Source: Cyrtodaria siliqua (taxonomy: Eukaryota > Mollusca > Bivalvia > Adapedonta > Hiatellidae). From it: a DNA stretch of 64,000 nt. The notes under the pieces were generated by a model that was not told where the DNA came from, did not search any database, and saw only the letters and a program-made list of their open reading frames with translations. The position numbers were made by a program, and so were the translations under genes. This document shows, piece by piece, positions 1-11,887 of the stretch. Position 1 is the first letter of the stretch. Every line of letters begins with the position of its first letter. The stretch lies in the NCBI GenBank assembly GCA_037043455.1, contig JAWPHD010000235.1:124001-188000 (forward strand), written 5' to 3'.

Positions 1-191
1 AGAAGCAAGATGTCGTGTTGATAATGATTTTTCACATTTATTTCTTGGCACTCTTGTAGATCTTTTGAATTTTTTATTATCAATTAATATTAGAAACATT
101 TCTTTGCAGGCATATATACTTATTTTAAATGATGATATTTTGTATTTGATTCACTGCGGTAAAAACAAATCTTGAAATAAGGGAGCAAACT

Positions 192-296
192 CTGTTCAAA
201 GTATACTGTGAGGGTCTAGAGGCGGTACCGACATAACTTTGCTGTAGTGTGACCACTGTTCAAAGTATACTGTGAGGGTTTAGAGGCGGTACCGAC
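192..296. repeat. Direct repeat pair, 41 bp units 64 bp apart
   Basis: A unit beginning CTGTTCAAAGTATACTGTGA and ending GGCGGTACCGAC occurs at 192-232 and again at 256-296, with one C/T difference. It lies upstream of the transposase-like gene and could be subterminal repeats of that element, but no matching inverted copy was seen downstream of the gene. The rest of 1-662 is AT-rich and shows nothing else except the hairpin at 426-470. Confidence 0.75.
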
Positions 297-425
297 ACAT
301 TAAATACAAGATAATTGCAGGCTAGAAAAAGAGAAGTATGCATATGTTATCTACGTATTGCACACACAAACATGTAGACCTAACGAGTCCACACAATAGC
401 GCATGAGTATGTTTCAGGGGTCTAA

Positions 426-470
426 ATCTCGGTAGGCCCATATATTGATGTATATAGGGCCTACCGAGAT
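426..470. repeat. Perfect 14-bp inverted repeat (hairpin)
   Basis: ATCTCGGTAGGCCC (426-439) is repeated as its exact reverse complement at 457-470 around a 17-nt AT-rich loop. It may be a small foldback element or part of the 5' end of the element carrying the transposase-like gene. No function can be assigned. Confidence 0.75.
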
Positions 471-662
471 AATAATACATTAATAGATTTGAAAAATCAA
501 CACAGCTTTTAACTACCATCTCATGGATAATTTTAATGCTGCGATAAAGGCTTGTGCATCTTTTCAAATGTGAATGCAACTCTTAAGAGAAATCCTAGAG
601 AAGTCCTGAAAACGCGTAACATTAACAAAATACTCCTCTTTTCAGATTCGTGTACAGATGGT

Positions 663-2576
663 ATGGCAGCTTTTATTGGTTTTGACGAAGAGTCATCGCT
701 TGCACTTGAGCAGAACTTCTTTCCTGTCCTGTACCCTTCGTCATATAGTGATGACGAGGATGGTGATCATGTTATTCGCCACTCACAGGATAGTAACAGT
801 GAGGATGAGATTTCCTTCCAAATTGAAAACCCGCCATTAAATACCGGAGAGTTAGCAGCCGAATTCTTCGAATCATAGATTACTCCGCCAGCAGACGACA
901 CCTCGAATGTCATATCTCACGTCTTTATTGCAACCGATCCAGACGCGCTTTTGATTGACGAGAAGCTGAGGGCGAGATGTAAATGTGCAAATCGGAACTG
1001 CTATTCAAATTTTGACTTTTCAGTATTGTATGAACACATATTAAATATGAGGGACTATGATAAGAATGAAAAAGATGCTTATTTGATTGCTAAACTCGAT
1101 CAATCTCTTATCCGATCAAATAAAAGATGTGATAAAGACAGAGTTAGACAGAAGTTTAGGTATTCATTTAACGAAATCGCCATTTGTGAAGACTGCTTTA
1201 TCTTTATACATGATATAGGAAATAAAGCGTTTAAAAATCTAAAGAAGCACTACAAATTGCACGGAGTTGAACAGCGGGTTCATGGAAATAAAGGGCGCAA
1301 AGCTTCAAATGCTTTTAAGTACAATGACATTGAAAATGTTGTAAAATTCATAAATAAGTATGGTGATGACAACGGTATGCCTATGCCAGCGGCCCCCAGA
1401 GGCAGGAAAGATGTACCCCCTCTCTTCTTACCAGCATATAAGACAAAAGTAAAAATTCACGCTGTTTACAAAAAATCATGTGACGACACCGGGAACAAGT
1501 CGGTAGGACTCAGCTTATTTAAAAACATTTGGAGTTACACGCTACCGCACATAAAGATAATAAGACCAAGAAGTGATTTGTGTTTAGCTTGTCAAAAACA
1601 TAGAGACAAGGTCTCAAATGCAGCTACAGAAGAAGAAAAACTCAGATCAACAACTGCCTATACCGATCATATTACTAGCGCCCAAATCGAACGGAACTTT
1701 TACAAAGATCTGATAAATAATGCAAAAGAAGAAATATCAACCACTCAAGTAAAACAAGGGCAACACGAAGCCAACAGCAATAATTTAAATAACGTACATT
1801 ATACCTTTGATTTTTCCCAATTATTTTCCCTGTCCCATTTTTCACAGCAGGCAGGACCGCTTTATTTTATCAGCCCAAAAAGAGTACAGTGTTTCGGTAT
1901 ATGTAATACAGCAATTCCTGTTCAAACTAACTTTTTAGTTGGAGAGCATGAGACTATTGGCATTGACGGAACTAAGTGTCACGGACCGAATACCGTGTTA
2001 TCCATGTTGCATGCCTATTTAACAATGAAGTCCTATGGTGAAAAATGTGTACACTTTCATTGCGACAATTGTGCTGTTCAGAATAAGAACAAATCAATGC
2101 TTCACTACTTATCCTGGCGATGTGCTCGTGGTTTAAATACCTCAATAAATATACATTACATGATTGTTGGGAATACGAAATCATTGTGTGATGGCTGCTT
2201 CGGATTAATACGAATTAAATATATTAGAAGTGATTGCCAGTGCGTGCAACATCTAAAAGACATTGTTGACCAGTCAGCAGTATGTAATGAAGTTTTTAAC
2301 TCGCCATATCAATGGTATGACTGGGATACATTTTTTAATAGATATTTTACGGGTCTAAAAGGTATTTCCAAGTATCATCATTTCGGACTAAGTGATGAAC
2401 TCGGTATCGTCTTTGCAAGGGCAACACTTGAATCAACAGAAACGAGGATCGACCTGAAGAGAAAAGACGTCAATTTTGTGGAAGTTTTGAACAATATGCC
2501 ACCTATTATCAACCCTGGCGGTCTATCACATGAAAGAAAACAATATGTGTACAGAAATGTCCGGAAGTTTTTTTAG
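663..2576 (+). pseudogene. DUF7869-like transposase-type protein, one in-frame TAG
   Basis: One frame is open from ATG 663 to the TAA at 2574-2576 (637 sense or stop codons before it) except for a single TAG at 876-878 (codon 72). The N-terminal part is acidic. Just after the break comes a Cys cluster (CKCANRNC) typical of the N-terminal zinc motif of this family. The C-terminal part has the order seen in DUF7869 proteins of animals and fungi: HYTFDFSQ (Asp codon 383), an aromatic/Gly block, HCDNCAVQNKN (Asp codon 468), then NTKSLCDGCFG (Asp codon 510), then WDTFF and KYHHF. The three acidic residues are plausible RNase H-fold metal ligands, which is inference. The consensus GHTKF appears here as GNTKS. 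A TTTTCAG acceptor-like site ends at 645, so an upstream exon is possible. The family is commonly multicopy and mobile-element-like; this copy is either freshly inactivated or carries an allelic or read error. Family call fairly sure, function unknown. Confidence 0.72.
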
Positions 2577-2631
2577 TCCACAGTACCAGGACAGCGAATG
2601 TCCACCGTATGAGTAATTGAACTTACATATA

Positions 2632-2768
2632 TACTGAACAAAAACAGAAACCACCGATTTTTTGCTCGTATTTCCATAGGCCAGTTTTAGAGGGCGTATA
2701 CAAGCTTGAACAGCGTTTTTCTTGTATTTTAATCAGCAGTCAACATCAGTTTCTTTTTTTGTTCAGTA
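2632..2768. mobile_element. Short MITE copy, TIR TACTGAACAAAAA
   Basis: The ends are exact inverted repeats (TACTGAAC at left, GTTCAGTA at right, each followed inward by an A/T run), flanked by TA on both sides as in Tc1/mariner-type insertions. The inner block CATAGGCCAGTTTTAGAGGG is shared with the elements at 20011-20368 and 43340-43850, so this is an internally deleted member of that family. The following 330 bp (2771-3103) hold nothing recognisable. Confidence 0.75.
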
Positions 2769-3103
2769 TAGTAGAGGACACGCTGTTTTGTAACGATAAT
2801 GGCATTTCCTGAAAATAAATTTACGTATCTCAAACAATATAATTTGCTCATTAAGACTGTGTGTATACACGAAATTGATAACACCTGACAATTATAGTAT
2901 TCTTACCTTAATATTTTTTTCCCGTTATTATATGAAATTATGATTGCAGCAATGCCGATGCATTCGTTCAGAAGTATGAGTAGTCGAAGGAGATAACAAA
3001 ATATACTATAAATGTTATTTTATGTCAGCAATTTCATTTCAAATAATTGATTACTAAATATATCAACCGGTGTATATATAATTACAAATTGACCTCTAGG
3101 GCA

Positions 3104-3360
3104 CGTATTCATAAAGCAACTTAAGTAGGACATATTTAATACTTAAGTAACATTTTAAGCTTTTATATATTTTCAAATAACCTGTTTAACCTCTCACCGA
3201 CACTACGGAGCACCTATTTTGAGATACAGTTTTAGCTGTGGGGTTGATTAATCCACAGCACAATTAAAGAAAATGTCTTCAAACGATAGAAAAAGGTGTT
3301 TAAAAATTTGATAAATGTTGACTCAAGTTAAAATATTACTCATGAAGCTTTATGAATACG
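3104..3360. mobile_element. MITE with CGTATTCATAAAGC terminal inverted repeats
   Basis: CGTATTCATAAAGC at 3104-3117 is mirrored as GCTTTATGAATACG at 3347-3360. The subterminal parts (ACTTAAGT / ACTCAAGTT) are imperfect inverted matches. The 257-bp element has no coding capacity. It resembles a MITE type common in animal genomes, but I cannot place it in a superfamily. Confidence 0.75.
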
Positions 3361-3497
3361 GAACCAGTACTATATAATATAATTATAGTCAAATGCTTCC
3401 TTTATGACGTAACAAAACAAACATTTTACAATAAAGACTCTGGTGATACGCCGAATTCATGACGAGCAATTAAACACATTTAGACGTATGTAGCTGA

Positions 3498-3813
3498 GGG
3501 GCTGGCGTGGCGCAGTCGGTAGCGCGGCGGATTTGTAACCGGAGGCCCCTCCGTGGTGCCACTGAGTTCCGTCGCTGTGTTCTTGGGCAAGACACTTTAC
3601 CTTAGCCTCGTCCGTCGGATGGGGACGTAAACCGGGCGGTCCCGTGTATCGGTCTATCCTCCGAGCACGTTAAAGAACCATAGGAATCTATTCGATAATA
3701 AGAGTAGGGCAGGTTCCCGGATTCCTATGTATCCTTGCCCTCTCTCTGGGGGCGGCTCTAAATAACCTATACTGTGTTGATGAGCCGTTAAACAACATTC
3801 AATTCATTCAATT
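3498..3813 (+). mobile_element. tRNA-derived SINE, full length (family A)
   Basis: The head GGCTGGCGTGGCGCAGTCGG resembles a tRNA with an A box (GTGGCGCAGTCGGTAGCG). The body carries TTCTTGGGCAAGACACTTTA, a segment shared by many metazoan SINEs, then a GGGCGGTCCCGTGTATCGG block, and a tail GAGCCGTTAAACAAC followed by ATTCA repeats. Other copies or fragments in the window: 28498-28750, 32330-32566, 34969-35179, near 36091, and 63033-63803. SINEs are mobilised by LINE machinery in trans. No clear target duplication was found here. Confidence 0.88.
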
Positions 3814-4039
3814 AGTCAGCGGTGTAAAAATAGGGTAGATCTTGATTTTTTTAAAGCTAAGATGGTGCATTCATGGTTAATTTTGGGATACATAAAAAAA
3901 GGTCGTGACCATTCCGAAGCTTTACCAGCAATGAAAAGATGATCTATAAGAGCAATTCTTGAAACTTTAAAGTTATGCGAAAAGTTAGCCTTTCATTAAA
4001 TCAATTTCAATGTTTCAATAAAAAAAAAAAAAAAGCGTG

Positions 4040-4108
4040 CTGCATTGGAGACTTGAACTCGGGCGCAAGTTTGGTAAGAAGGCACATTTACCACTACACC
4101 ACGGGGCT
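4040..4108 (-). other. tRNA-like sequence (degenerate, SINE head or tRNA pseudogene)
   Basis: On the minus strand GTGGTGTAGTGGTAA matches a Pol III A box and GAGTTCAAGTCTC a B box. The two acceptor-stem halves do not pair, so a working tRNA is unlikely. The minus-strand copy runs into a T run (4020-4034 on the plus strand is poly-A), which would terminate Pol III. Confidence 0.55.
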
Positions 4109-4464
4109 CGTCGGTTTTGTCTGCCATGTGTATGCAATTATACCTACCAACGTCGGAATGACGTGTGCGTATAACGTTTGAAAACATCAGTTGCGGATCC
4201 AGGGTGGGTTGTTGTTCGCATGTGTTTATTTACAAACTACAAAAATAGATATTTTGGCGTCATGATGCTTATGGATTTTACTACATAAAAAAGATCAGGA
4301 GTGTTTCCATTTTTCAGTTCATTTACAATTGTTATATGGTAGCAAGGACTGTACATAGACGTAAAAACGGGTCATGGTGGTAGGCATACATATAACATTG
4401 TGTATCCAAAGCTATACTATAAGTTAGAATTTGAATGAGTTTAGATACTGCATGACAACAGAGA

Positions 4465-4538
4465 CTGAGTAGATCCATCTATACCATATACCCCCGGTAT
4501 CCTGAGTAGATCTATCTCTACCATACACCCCCGGTATC
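4465..4538. repeat. 37-bp tandem duplication
   Basis: Two adjacent copies of a unit starting CTGAGTAGAT and ending CCCCCGGTATC (4465-4501, 4502-4538) differ at a few sites. It lies just outside the foldback element. Nothing else is visible between 4109 and 4464. Confidence 0.8.
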
Positions 4539-4546
4539 CATATAAT

Positions 4547-5014
4547 ATCAACGCGGGTCGAATAAGGCCGCACGCGGTTAGGGGAAAGACGCGCCATATT
4601 ACAGGCACGCTCAATATTTGTCTTTATTTAAATATTATATGAGTTTATACTAGTATATAGTTAGTTTTTGCATTGTTAGATTCCCTGAATATTTGTCTTC
4701 ACATCCATATCTTATGTTTTTCATTTTAGTAGTGTTTTAAGCAATTGTATCCGTTTTGAACCGGGCGGATCGACGAAATGTCAGTTGTTGACACGGATTT
4801 TTCCAGTTCAAAGCGGATAAAACTGCTTAAAACACTGTTAAAATGAAAAACGTAAGACATGGATGTGAAGAAAAATATTCAAGGAATCTAACAAAGCTAA
4901 AACTAACTATATTACTGATATAAACTATTTAAATAAATGACAAATATTGAGCGTGCATGTAATATGGCGCGTCTTTCCCGTACCCGCGTATGGCCTTATT
5001 CGACCTGCGTTGAT
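4547..5014. mobile_element. Foldback-type element with ~225-bp inverted arms
   Basis: Nearly the whole element is an imperfect palindrome. The left arm starts ATCAACGCGGGTCGAATAAG and the right arm ends with its inverted counterpart CTTATTCGACCTGCGTTGAT. Matching blocks include GACGCGCCATATTACA, CACGCTCAATATTTGTC and GTGTTTTAAGCA. The centre (about 4774-4797) is the only unpaired part. No coding capacity; a foldback MITE is the natural reading. Confidence 0.85.
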
Positions 5015-5159
5015 TTTAACAGATTACAAATGTTATTAAAGTTTATTTGATGTTTTCCATAAAAGGTGATATAAAGTTATTTAGGATTTAAATGACTGTC
5101 ATCTTCTCCGCATATAGTATGCGATTTAAAACTGTTTAGAATGTATTCATAGCGAGCAC

Positions 5160-5198
5160 AGCTAGCGAGAAGTGCCGAAGGCACTTCGAGCGCTAGCG
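5160..5198. repeat. Short hairpin
   Basis: GCTAGCGAGAAGTGCC and GGCACTTCGAGCGCTAGC form an inverted repeat around CGAA. The following 5200-6129 holds an A/G-rich stretch (5217-5257) and a loose ~83-bp duplication (AACACTTTTGTGAGTTGATG near 5850 and its relative near 5930). I see no gene in it. Confidence 0.6.
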
Positions 5199-6129
5199 AA
5201 CTTTACGGTAACGGGAGAAAAAAAAGAAGAAAAAAAAGAAAAAAAAGAAAAAGAGATAATTGCTAATCTATGTGTCTCGATTTTGATGGTAAATCGTCGT
5301 TGTCACGCTTTAAGCATTTCTAACGCAGACACCGGCTCCCACTATAGGAGTTTTAGTTTCGAAATTCTGATTTGTTTTCTTTAAAACAGTTTTCTGTGCA
5401 ACGTTTCCGTTATGACTGGTTAGAGTAGAGTTTCAGAAATAATTTGAAAGTCTCTCCGACTCCTTCACAAAGTCCTATAGAATATGTGCAGCAGAATATT
5501 TAAAGAGTTCAAATGCGAAACTAAGGCTTTTTAGAAAATATGTGGTTTCCGTGGGAAATTTCAAAATGACAACAAATGCAGGAATATGCTGAACATGTCA
5601 ACAATTGGAGAGCGCACAATGATTAAACAACACTAGCAGCATATGTGAGTTATTCATTTAGTATGTTTTTTTATTTGTAAACACTCGGTATGAAGGTTAA
5701 ATTGTCTTGGCCGGAAACTTTCCACATTATGCAAATTAGCGCGTGTTAAAATCAGTGACGTAACAGTAGTAAATATTGACATTATTTGCAGACGACTAGT
5801 GACATCTCATGTAATTTCTGGAAGATTCGGATTGCTTTTACTTTGTACTAACACTTTTGTGAGTTGATGTTGAGTAAGTTTAAATTATTAATTGTGGACA
5901 AATCGATTATAATTTCTTTCACTTCGTACGAACACTTTTTTATGAGTTTATGTTGAGCAAGTTTTAACTGCACCTTGAACTTTCCATCACTCATGTAAAT
6001 ATTCAGCGTTGTGCGAAGATGTTCCAGAGGAACCCAGCACAGTACTGGAAGAATAAGAAGTTTAAATGATTAATTAATTTATTTATGGACAAACCACCCT
6101 CTCCGCGAACAGAAAGCGTTTCTTCAGTC

Positions 6130-6710
6130 TACCCCCTAGAATAATCTACAAAATATCCCCCCCGGGCCCCACCCCACACCCTTCACCACCCTGAAGAAAA
6201 AGAGGAGAAGTTTCCTCAGACAGACCTCCCTCTCCTGGAAAGTCTTAGCCTACAAGCCACCCCACCACTCCCCAGCCAGCATGGCCATATCGGATAGATT
6301 TTGGTAATTGGTCGGAATGTCGGCAGACTGCCGCTCTGTTACCGATACCCCCCACCGTGCATTTGGGCTGGCTGGCTGTTAGCCATGTCAATCACATGTC
6401 TCCCTAGAAAGCATGCCCTATCTTCTTTTAACACTGTATACTATTTCTAATTGTATCCTTAGCTTTATTTCAACTCGCGTCTTGTCAGTTGACGCATGTC
6501 AAGTCAAGGTCCCCAGCAGGGGTTTGACTTATTCGAAGATAGATAGATTACCCTAGAAAAATCTACAAAATATCCCCCCCACACCTCAACCACCCCAACC
6601 CTGAAAAAAAGAAGAGGAAACGTTTCCTCAGGAAGACCCCCCCTCCTGAAAAGTCTAGACTACAAGCCAACCCACCACTCCCCAGCCAGCATGGCCATAT
6701 CAGATAGATA
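6130..6710. repeat. Direct repeats of ~165 bp (6130-6300 and 6548-6710)
   Basis: Both copies run from an AATCTACAAAATATCCCCCC block through TTTCCTCAG and end in CCCCAGCCAGCATGGCCATATC. The second ends at the left terminus of the element at 6690-7305. The intervening segment contains scattered CTGGCTGGCTG motifs but no open frame. Confidence 0.75.
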
Positions 6711-7305
6711 TAGAGAATATCATGTTAGTGCCAGATCTCATCCAGTTTATCAGGTGAGGCTGAGAAACAAAGGAAGCCAGAGGCTGTGCCGAGGGTTTCA
6801 TTTGTGCCGAACCTAGATAAACTAGATGAGATCAGGCACTATCATGAAAGTCTATTTATCGTGTTTTTCGTTTAAAATTGTTTGATTTACCTTTTTGCCA
6901 TTTTTTCCATTTCAACAACACCCAGACGTCATCAAATATACCATGACGTCATGAAAAGGGGTGCCAACGTCATCAAAAGAAGTGCACCTGACGGGATAGG
7001 AATTTAACTGCCGAGATAAGGTTTTATCTCAGGCACCCTGTTTCTCGGCAGAATTATGGAGATCGACATGATAAATCGTTAATTGGTCGGAATGTCGGCA
7101 GATTGGCCCGATGTCTATCCGTTATCTGTCATAGACATCGAGCCGTTATGCAGACTGACGCTCTGTTACCGATATCAGATTTACTGATATCTATCCGATA
7201 TCGGTAACAGTAACAGAGTAGCAAGGCCCGATGTCTATCCGTTATCTACATATAGGAGACATGATCGGTCCAACATCGGTCCGATATAGGCTTGCTGACT
7301 GGGTT
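6690..7305. mobile_element. Inverted-repeat element rich in GATATCGG motifs, with nested MITE
   Basis: The left end CCAGCCAGCATGGCCATATC is an imperfect inverted match of the right end GATATAGGCTTGCTGACTGG. The interior is full of short palindromic words (CCGATATCGG, GATGTCGGC). A second small element lies inside at 6726-6841: TAGTGCCAGATCTCATCCAG mirrored by GATGAGATCAGGCACTA, 116 bp. No coding frame. Confidence 0.6.
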
Positions 7306-7924
7306 AATTTGTGTGATCTTTTTGTGATTTGCTAAAAAGATATCGGTCAGATGTCGGCTAAATGTTGGATATAACGACGTCAGGCCGATGTAGAGCCGAT
7401 TAATTCAATAATTTCCAATTTTTGAATTTTTTGTTTGCATGGCATGCGAAATTGATTGTTCAATGCATTAATCTGTCTATTATTATATCTCAGGCCAATG
7501 TCAGGCCGACATAGTTTGTATCAGTTGATACCATATATTGGGCTGCTGTCAGTCCGATATAGCACGCCATAAATCCATAAAGGGAGGTAATGACATGTCA
7601 TTTTGAATATCGTATATTTATTGTTAATGTGAACAGATATTTCTTTCAAATGTCTATTTTTACATTGCAAAATGATGCTACCTTCATTCACAAGAGTTTT
7701 ATTTATTGCTAATGAATATTTTTTCCAATCAAGCTAATTCAGATAAGCACCAACAAAAAGATGTATATAAGGTAGTCAATATTCATTAAATTGATTTGAT
7801 AAAAAAAATCGGACGGAGTTAAACGCCCGATAACCTTGTATGTTGCGAAACATATACATGTATTTTGGATTGGTAATCCGATGCTCTAGCTACTAACTGT
7901 GCTAGCTGGATGGTGACAATAGAA

Positions 7925-8217
7925 CAAATTTGATGTCTATCTGTCATAATGGGCCCACTTCGGGTCGAAACTATATCGGATACATATTGGATAGATAACT
8001 AACCGATATTGTACCGATGATGGATAGTAAACTAAAACGATGTATAACCGGTGATGGATAGTAAACTAAAACGATACCTAACCGATATTGGACCGATGTG
8101 TAGCCGACAAGATATCGGTCCGACTTCAAGCCGATGGGCACGCCGATTTCGTTTGCGATACTGGTCCGATATAAAAAAAATATCGGGCCGATGAAGGCTA
8201 GATATAGGATTGCTGGC
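7925..8217. mobile_element. Diverged relative of the GATATCGG-rich element
   Basis: It shares the ATCGG/CCGAT-rich interior and the right-hand end GATATAGGATTGCTGGCT with the 6690-7305 element. Inside, a unit around GATGGATAGTAAACTAAAACG is duplicated (8020-8040 and 8052-8072). The left border is unclear. The last bases of the window (63975-64000) carry the same type of motif. 7306-7924 shows nothing further. Confidence 0.5.
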
Positions 8218-10154
8218 TTGATCCTCACCCAAGGGTTCTCAATAAGAACCGGCCGAAATGACCGCTTCAACTGGCATTTGGGCCGGTTCAAAATCATTCA
8301 AAAAATAAAAATAAAAAGATGGGGACAGTCACATGGATAGTATGTGTTATTGAACTTTGTAGAGATAATGGAAAGTATTTGTTGTTGAATTGTGTAGTTA
8401 TGTGGATATGTGGTGTTCATAATACAATTTTCAAATGGATATGTGTTGTTGAAGTTTGGTAAATAAATATAATTGTCAACATACTGCACTACCTCTAAAT
8501 ACAGAGGCACTGCAGAACTTGTATCTGCATACAGAGGAATATTGCTTATAAAACTTGCACTTTAAAGTGTGATTTAAAAGGCATTCAAATTAGCCCAAAA
8601 TGCAGGAAATGACGCGCTCAATTTCAAAAAATGCCGGGGGTCGGGGGTCCTACCCCACTGCCTAGGCCTGTTACTTTTTCAAAAAGGCCTGTTCAACCAA
8701 AATTTATTGAGAACCCTGCACCCCCTAGATTTGTTCATTTAAAAATACCTCCCCCCACACACACCGACTGACCCACACAGCACACACACACACCTGTGTG
8801 TACTACGGTGTGGTATTCCAGTGGGGCAGCACTATAGACTGTAGATATCATAGATACATTACACTAAACACAAATTTCATAAGTCCAGATTCTATTGTGC
8901 CCATACAGGTGGGTGTCCTATCGTTTAAAATATGGCGGATGGTCTGGTTCTCATTTATTTGACTCAGATAGTGATTTGTACTTCTGACATGGTAAAAATG
9001 ACCTCATTATAGAATTTTAAAACCGGATTTGTTTGTATTTGTTTTATGACATAATTATGGACCAGTGGTACGATTCACCGGAACACAACAGACCAGAACA
9101 GAGATAAAACACCAGGATGTACTGAAACTGCTTTTTCAGGGAAAAGCAAAAATGAGATTTACACTACAGAAGGGCTGCATCACACTGAACATCTTCAAGA
9201 AAAGAGTCATCTATCCTTTGTTTATATTTAAATGGTTGTCTGTGACTGATAGTTGCATTATTCTGTCAGGCATTTACAAGCAGCATTGGATGGTGACACT
9301 AGCATCTTTTAGGAGTAGCCCATTGGGTCACACACAGATTGGATTTCTTCAAACCCATACACTGAAGTGAATGCAACTTGCCATATTGTACAGACGGTTC
9401 TTATTCAAGGTAAGATCAGGACAGATGGACTGTGGTGTTAGAATTAACACAATTATCCCCATCTCTCATCTATTTGTGAATCATATTTAGTGTTATCGGC
9501 TAAATACACAGGTCACAGTTTGCATATATTTAGTAATAAATAATAACATAGAAAATATCAACATTTCTGGCAAAATAAAAAAAATGTAAAAAAGCAATTG
9601 AATTGGAACAATGTATGTATATGTATAAAGTTAACAATCTTTCAGTTTAGTTATATCACAACAGTGTATACTTGAAGCACAGAGGTAATGTATACTTGAA
9701 GCAGTGAGGTAAATGCTAAATTTGGCAGTTGAGTTTCTTTCAAGCTAGTCTAAAACGTTTTAATCTAATTATACTGAGTTGCAAAAGAAAGTGTATACAG
9801 CTCAGTTGTGATTTTTTTTTTAGAATAAACTGTATAAATTCCAAAATTAATATATGTCATGTTTGGTACCAAAGTTGTTGTCATTCTATTGCCAATATCA
9901 TGTTGTAATTTTTTTTCAATAGGTTGAATTGCTTGATAAAAAGGGTAAAGTAAAATTTTCAAAGTGTAAATTATCTTTTGCGACTGAGTATATATACTTG
10001 AATTCATTATTATCATAATCAAAAAACGTTTTGAACATATGTTTTGCCTGTTTTAATCAGTGTCCCCTCAGTAAGAACAATATGATAAATGCAATTTGCC
10101 CCTTTCAAACTGTACATTGCATTTAATGATTTATTCATTCTTCTTATTATTATT
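8218..10154. other. No gene recognised
   Basis: AT-rich sequence. A block near 8590-8690 (AATGCCGGGGGTCGGGGGTC) looks like an old dispersed repeat and 8755-8800 is CA-rich. At 9065-9370 there is a frame ending just before a GTAAGA donor-like site at 9410, but its translation has no recognisable composition or domain. A 24-bp repeat (TGTATACTTGAAGCA) occurs twice near 9666-9705. Confidence 0.45.
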
Positions 10155-10545
10155 GAGGCCCACAGGAGGATGGAAGGGGTACATCTTCCTTTGTTCCATG
10201 AAAATATGAGTCAGTGTTCCCTTGTTCCTAACTTTTATTTTCTAAAAGTATTTTTAATGTTTAAGATTTGCTAATGTTCCCCAAAATTCATTCTGTCCTA
10301 CAGTAATTATAGCTGCAACACTCATCACAAAGATATTGTTTGAAATGTTAACTTTTTGTGATTTTTTTTTTAATATTAAAACTAAATGTTAGAATTTCAT
10401 TTCCTGTAAAGTCATGTTCCATTGTTCCCTAAAAATATGTGTCAATGTTCTCTTTTCCCCTGAAAATAACAGCCTTTGTTCCCTTGTTCACTAAATATAA
10501 ATGGCCATTTCCCCCAAAACCCCTGAGAGGACCTCTTATTGAGTT
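10155..10545 (-). repeat. Dispersed repeat with GGAACAATGGAACA motifs (inverted copy of 36590-36810)
   Basis: Read on the minus strand, this has an AAATGGCCATTTATATTTAG block followed by several GGGAACAATGGAACAT-like motifs, in the same order as the plus-strand copy at 36590-36810. No coding capacity. 10546-10895 shows nothing. Confidence 0.6.
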
Positions 10546-10895
10546 GCTTTCAATTCATAATTTTGATAGATCATCATCAAAAAAAACTGACCAATCAGTG
10601 ACCAGAAATAAGACATTATTGAGTTGCTTTTAATTTGACACGTTATTTGTATTGTTCTTTCATTGAGTTTTATCTGTTTAAAATTTACTTTCACATTTTC
10701 TGTGCTCGCCTCAAGGTTTTACCTTAGTTCATATTAATAACAATAACATGCATGACTGAAAATATTTCTTGAATTGTTACTTTCAAAAGCTGTATAATCA
10801 TGAGATAAATATATATCGTGCTGATGTAGAAACACTAGTTCTTTTGCATAAGTACACATAACTATTGCATGTACCTGCTGTCAACCTTGTATATA

Positions 10896-11887
10896 CAGTC
10901 GAACCTCGATAATTCGAACACATTCTCCGGTCCCGACACAACTCCTATATAATTCAATGTAATTTAACCTCGATTATTCGAATATTATTTCTCGAATACC
11001 CCGGCTCATTCGAATACTTTTTACGGTCCGAAGATCCACTTTTGTGCGAATTTAAACCTCGCTTAATCGAAGGTGATGATCTGTCGCCATGCGACGTCGG
11101 CCATATTAATTGTAATCGACGCGTTTGCATTTGTTTGTAGCAAGTTCGATCATAGTGCGAAAACAGATAAAGTTGGTTGTTAAAGGTGCGAACATTTATG
11201 ATTGAAAAGTGATAATAGACAGATACAATTTATATTTAGTGAACTTCGTTTACTGTTAAAACACGGTTGATTTTCTAATTAAATAATGTATGATGATTGG
11301 TTTTAATTAAAATAAAGTGTGTTCACTTTTTAATTAGATAAGAGCAATTCCCGAGTATGTTTATTGAACTTCGTTTACTGTTAATTACGATAAACACTTT
11401 TGTGCAAAGCAATCACTCATTACAAACTTTTTTAAATAAAAGAACTATATAAACAAAAATGTATGTTTAGTAAGATATTTCAACAGTGAATTATGTGCTA
11501 CGCTATTGTCTATTCTATTCAATTGTATGTACCGAAACCAGTCTTACCTTGTTCTCATTATTCGGACTTCCGGAATGTATGTTAAAATCTATTATTGTGA
11601 TATTTCTTTAAATAAATGATAAAACAAACACATTATTGCAGTTTTTCTTATGTTTTCAGTGTAACAATTACATGTTATATATCCGTTATGAGGTTTAAAC
11701 AGACATGCATGAACATAAAAAACATACGGAGAACAATACATCACGTACACAAGTAACACTATTTCGGGTGGTACACAAATTCGGATAGATATTTTGTTTT
11801 TTATCGTAACCTCGATGCCTCGAAGCCACCGATAATTCGAACATATCCCTATGGTCCCGCTGACTTCGAATTATCGAGGTTCGACTG
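10896..11887. mobile_element. pogo/Tigger-type non-autonomous DNA transposon
   Basis: The termini CAGTCGAACCTCGATAATTC and its exact reverse complement form a TIR of at least 23 bp and are flanked by TA (10894-10895 and 11888-11889), the target site of the Tc1/mariner superfamily. CAGTCGAACCTCG-type ends are characteristic of pogo/Tigger elements. Additional copies of the ATTCGAA-type motif lie just inside each end. The 992-bp interior has no transposase frame, so it would depend on an autonomous relative. Confidence 0.85.

Noticed and set aside
1..2600. Complete transposon borders around the DUF7869-like gene
   Set aside because: The direct repeats (192-296) and hairpin (426-470) upstream have no inverted counterparts found downstream, so element ends cannot be claimed.
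9065..9370. 101-codon frame followed by a GTAAGA donor
   Set aside because: Translation lacks any recognisable domain, the frame starts mid-sequence, and no partner exon was found; kept only as a note in the gap entry.
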